Part shown: positions 6,792 through 7,400 of the stretch, one piece after another
Numbering within the stretch: the stretch's first letter is position 1
How the letters are laid out: each line of letters opens with the position of its first letter
Assembly: GCA_016793525.1 (NCBI GenBank)
Contig: JAEUJT010000156.1
Location: 1-7,400 of the forward strand
From: Archangium sp.
Lineage (GTDB): Bacteria; Myxococcota; Myxococcia; Myxococcales; Myxococcaceae
DNA: 7,400 bases
Direction: 5' to 3'
Translations under genes and position numbers: made by a program
Notes under the pieces: generated by a model
What the model was told of the DNA's origin: nothing
Database searches by the model: none
The model's input: the letters and a program-made list of their open reading frames with translations, nothing else

Positions 6792-6830
6792 TCGGGAGAC
6801 GCTTCCGCGCGGCTTTTTCCCCACTCCCGA
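6792..6830 (+). promoter_or_regulatory. Alternative hairpins between the lipoprotein gene and the 185-aa gene
   Basis: TCGGGAG (6792-6798) pairs perfectly with CTCCCGA (6824-6830), whose end touches the ribosome binding site of the next gene. The same left arm can instead form a compact hairpin with CTTCCG (6802-6807) around a 3-nt loop (one G-U pair), followed after 6 nt by a five-T run at 6814-6818. The compact form looks like a weak terminator for the lipoprotein gene. The long form could partly mask the translation start downstream. The pairings are seen in sequence; any regulation is inference. Confidence 0.3.
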
Positions 6831-6835
6831 GAGGA
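6829..6835 (+). promoter_or_regulatory. Ribosome binding site of the 185-aa protein
   Basis: GAGAGGA lies 7 nt before the ATG at 6843, giving a well-supported start. Its first two bases are part of the inverted-repeat arm that ends at 6830. Confidence 0.65.
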
Positions 6836-6842
6836 CCGCCCG

Positions 6843-7400
6843 ATGCCCGTCACGCCCATTCAGAAGCGCATCAACACCATCTTGAAGGACCAGCGGGTGT
6901 TGGGAAAAGAGGCCAAGGCCCTCGTGCTCGAAGCCCAGAAAGGCGGCGTCACGGCGAGCGAGCTGAAGGCCGTGAAGACCATGGCCACCAAGCTCAAGAG
7001 CGCCGGCACCACCATCGCGCCCGGCACCCGAGCGGTCATCGACGACTTCATCGCCCGCCATGAGGTGAAGAACAGCCGAGACACGTTGGAGTCGGCGCCG
7101 CTGAGCGTGCTGCGGCCCATCTTCAACCGCATCGACTTCACCTACGACCGCGCGGAGATCGGCGCCAAGGCGCTCGCGTACTCCAAGTTTCCGGCCGAGG
7201 TGCGCTCGGCCTTCAACGCGCGGCTGAACGAGATGGGGCTGACGCAGGCCGACATCAAAAACGAGACCGAGTTCTTCACCTTCACGGTGAAGGGGCAGAG
7301 CGTCTACGCCGTGTTCAACAACGACGGCAGCGGCTTCTTCATCGACCTCTATTCGCCCAAAGGCCGGCTGCTGTGGGACGTGAGCGGCCAGGTCGACTGA
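6843..7400 (+). CDS. Uncharacterised 185-aa protein, helical N-terminus plus mixed alpha/beta C-terminus
   Basis: I do not recognise this family. The gene is complete: ATG with a good ribosome binding site, and TGA on the last three bases of the window. Residues 1-75 are rich in Lys and Ala and look like short amphipathic helices (KRINTILKDQRVLGKEAKAL, then TASELKAVKTMATKLKSAG), with the feel of helix-turn-helix-like repeats seen in some myxobacterial proteins. Residues about 85-185 look mixed alpha/beta, with the aromatic and glycine-rich end VYAVFNNDGSGFFIDLYSPK followed by GRLLWDVSGQVD. There is no signal peptide, membrane segment or cysteine, so it is probably cytoplasmic, unless exported by an unrecognised route. 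The NNDGSG stretch resembles an acidic metal-binding loop but is too short to call. It lies 72 bp after the lipoprotein gene on the same strand, so co-transcription is possible but a separate promoter is equally likely. Codon use matches the neighbours, arguing for a real gene. Confidence 0.8.
   Translation: MPVTPIQKRINTILKDQRVLGKEAKALVLEAQKGGVTASELKAVKTMATKLKSAGTTIAPGTRAVIDDFIARHEVKNSRDTLESAPLSVLRPIFNRIDFTYDRAEIGAKALAYSKFPAEVRSAFNARLNEMGLTQADIKNETEFFTFTVKGQSVYAVFNNDGSGFFIDLYSPKGRLLWDVSGQVD

Noticed and set aside
5589..7061. 490-codon minus-strand open frame over the lipoprotein and start of the 185-aa gene
   Set aside because: It spans two genes and their spacer, is Arg/His-rich and has no signal or domain. 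The plus-strand frame has a signal peptide and protease-like motifs.

Overview
The window is GC-rich, densely coding bacterial DNA with strong G/C preference at third codon positions. The gene content is GTP-type PEP carboxykinase, a PAS histidine kinase, an Rcp1-like receiver, a receiver-kinase-receiver hybrid, and a poorly conserved cysteine-rich lipoprotein. This fits a Myxococcota-like (deltaproteobacterial) chromosome. That placement is inferred from gene style; no rRNA or other taxonomic marker is present. No mobile element, tRNA, rRNA or CRISPR array was seen.

Layout. Bases 1-1078 (minus strand) hold the N-terminal 359 codons of pckG, which runs off the left edge. Bases 1079-1283 are a divergent intergenic region with several short dyads. 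Bases 1284-4851 (plus strand) are a compact three-gene signalling operon: a soluble PAS-PAS histidine kinase, a single-domain response regulator and a REC-HisKA-HATPase-REC hybrid kinase. Each junction is a 4-base ATGA overlap with a good ribosome binding site inside the upstream gene. A perfect 9-bp inverted repeat at 4847-4880 contains the stop codons of both the hybrid kinase and the convergent rnhA gene (4876-5325, minus strand). A 62-bp gap separates rnhA from a divergent gene (5388-6770) for a predicted lipoprotein carrying two degenerate retropepsin-like halves and a cysteine-rich tail. A 72-bp gap with alternative hairpins precedes an unrecognised 185-aa protein (6843-7400), which ends exactly at the right edge.

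How the genes work together. The three signalling genes have two phosphoacceptor histidines and three receiver domains but no DNA-binding, enzymatic or HPt output. They look like a cytoplasmic multi-step phosphorelay or phosphate-balancing module whose final output is encoded elsewhere. pckG (gluconeogenesis and anaplerosis) and rnhA (RNA-DNA hybrid removal) are housekeeping neighbours with no evident link to it. The least explained parts are the lipoprotein and the 185-aa protein.
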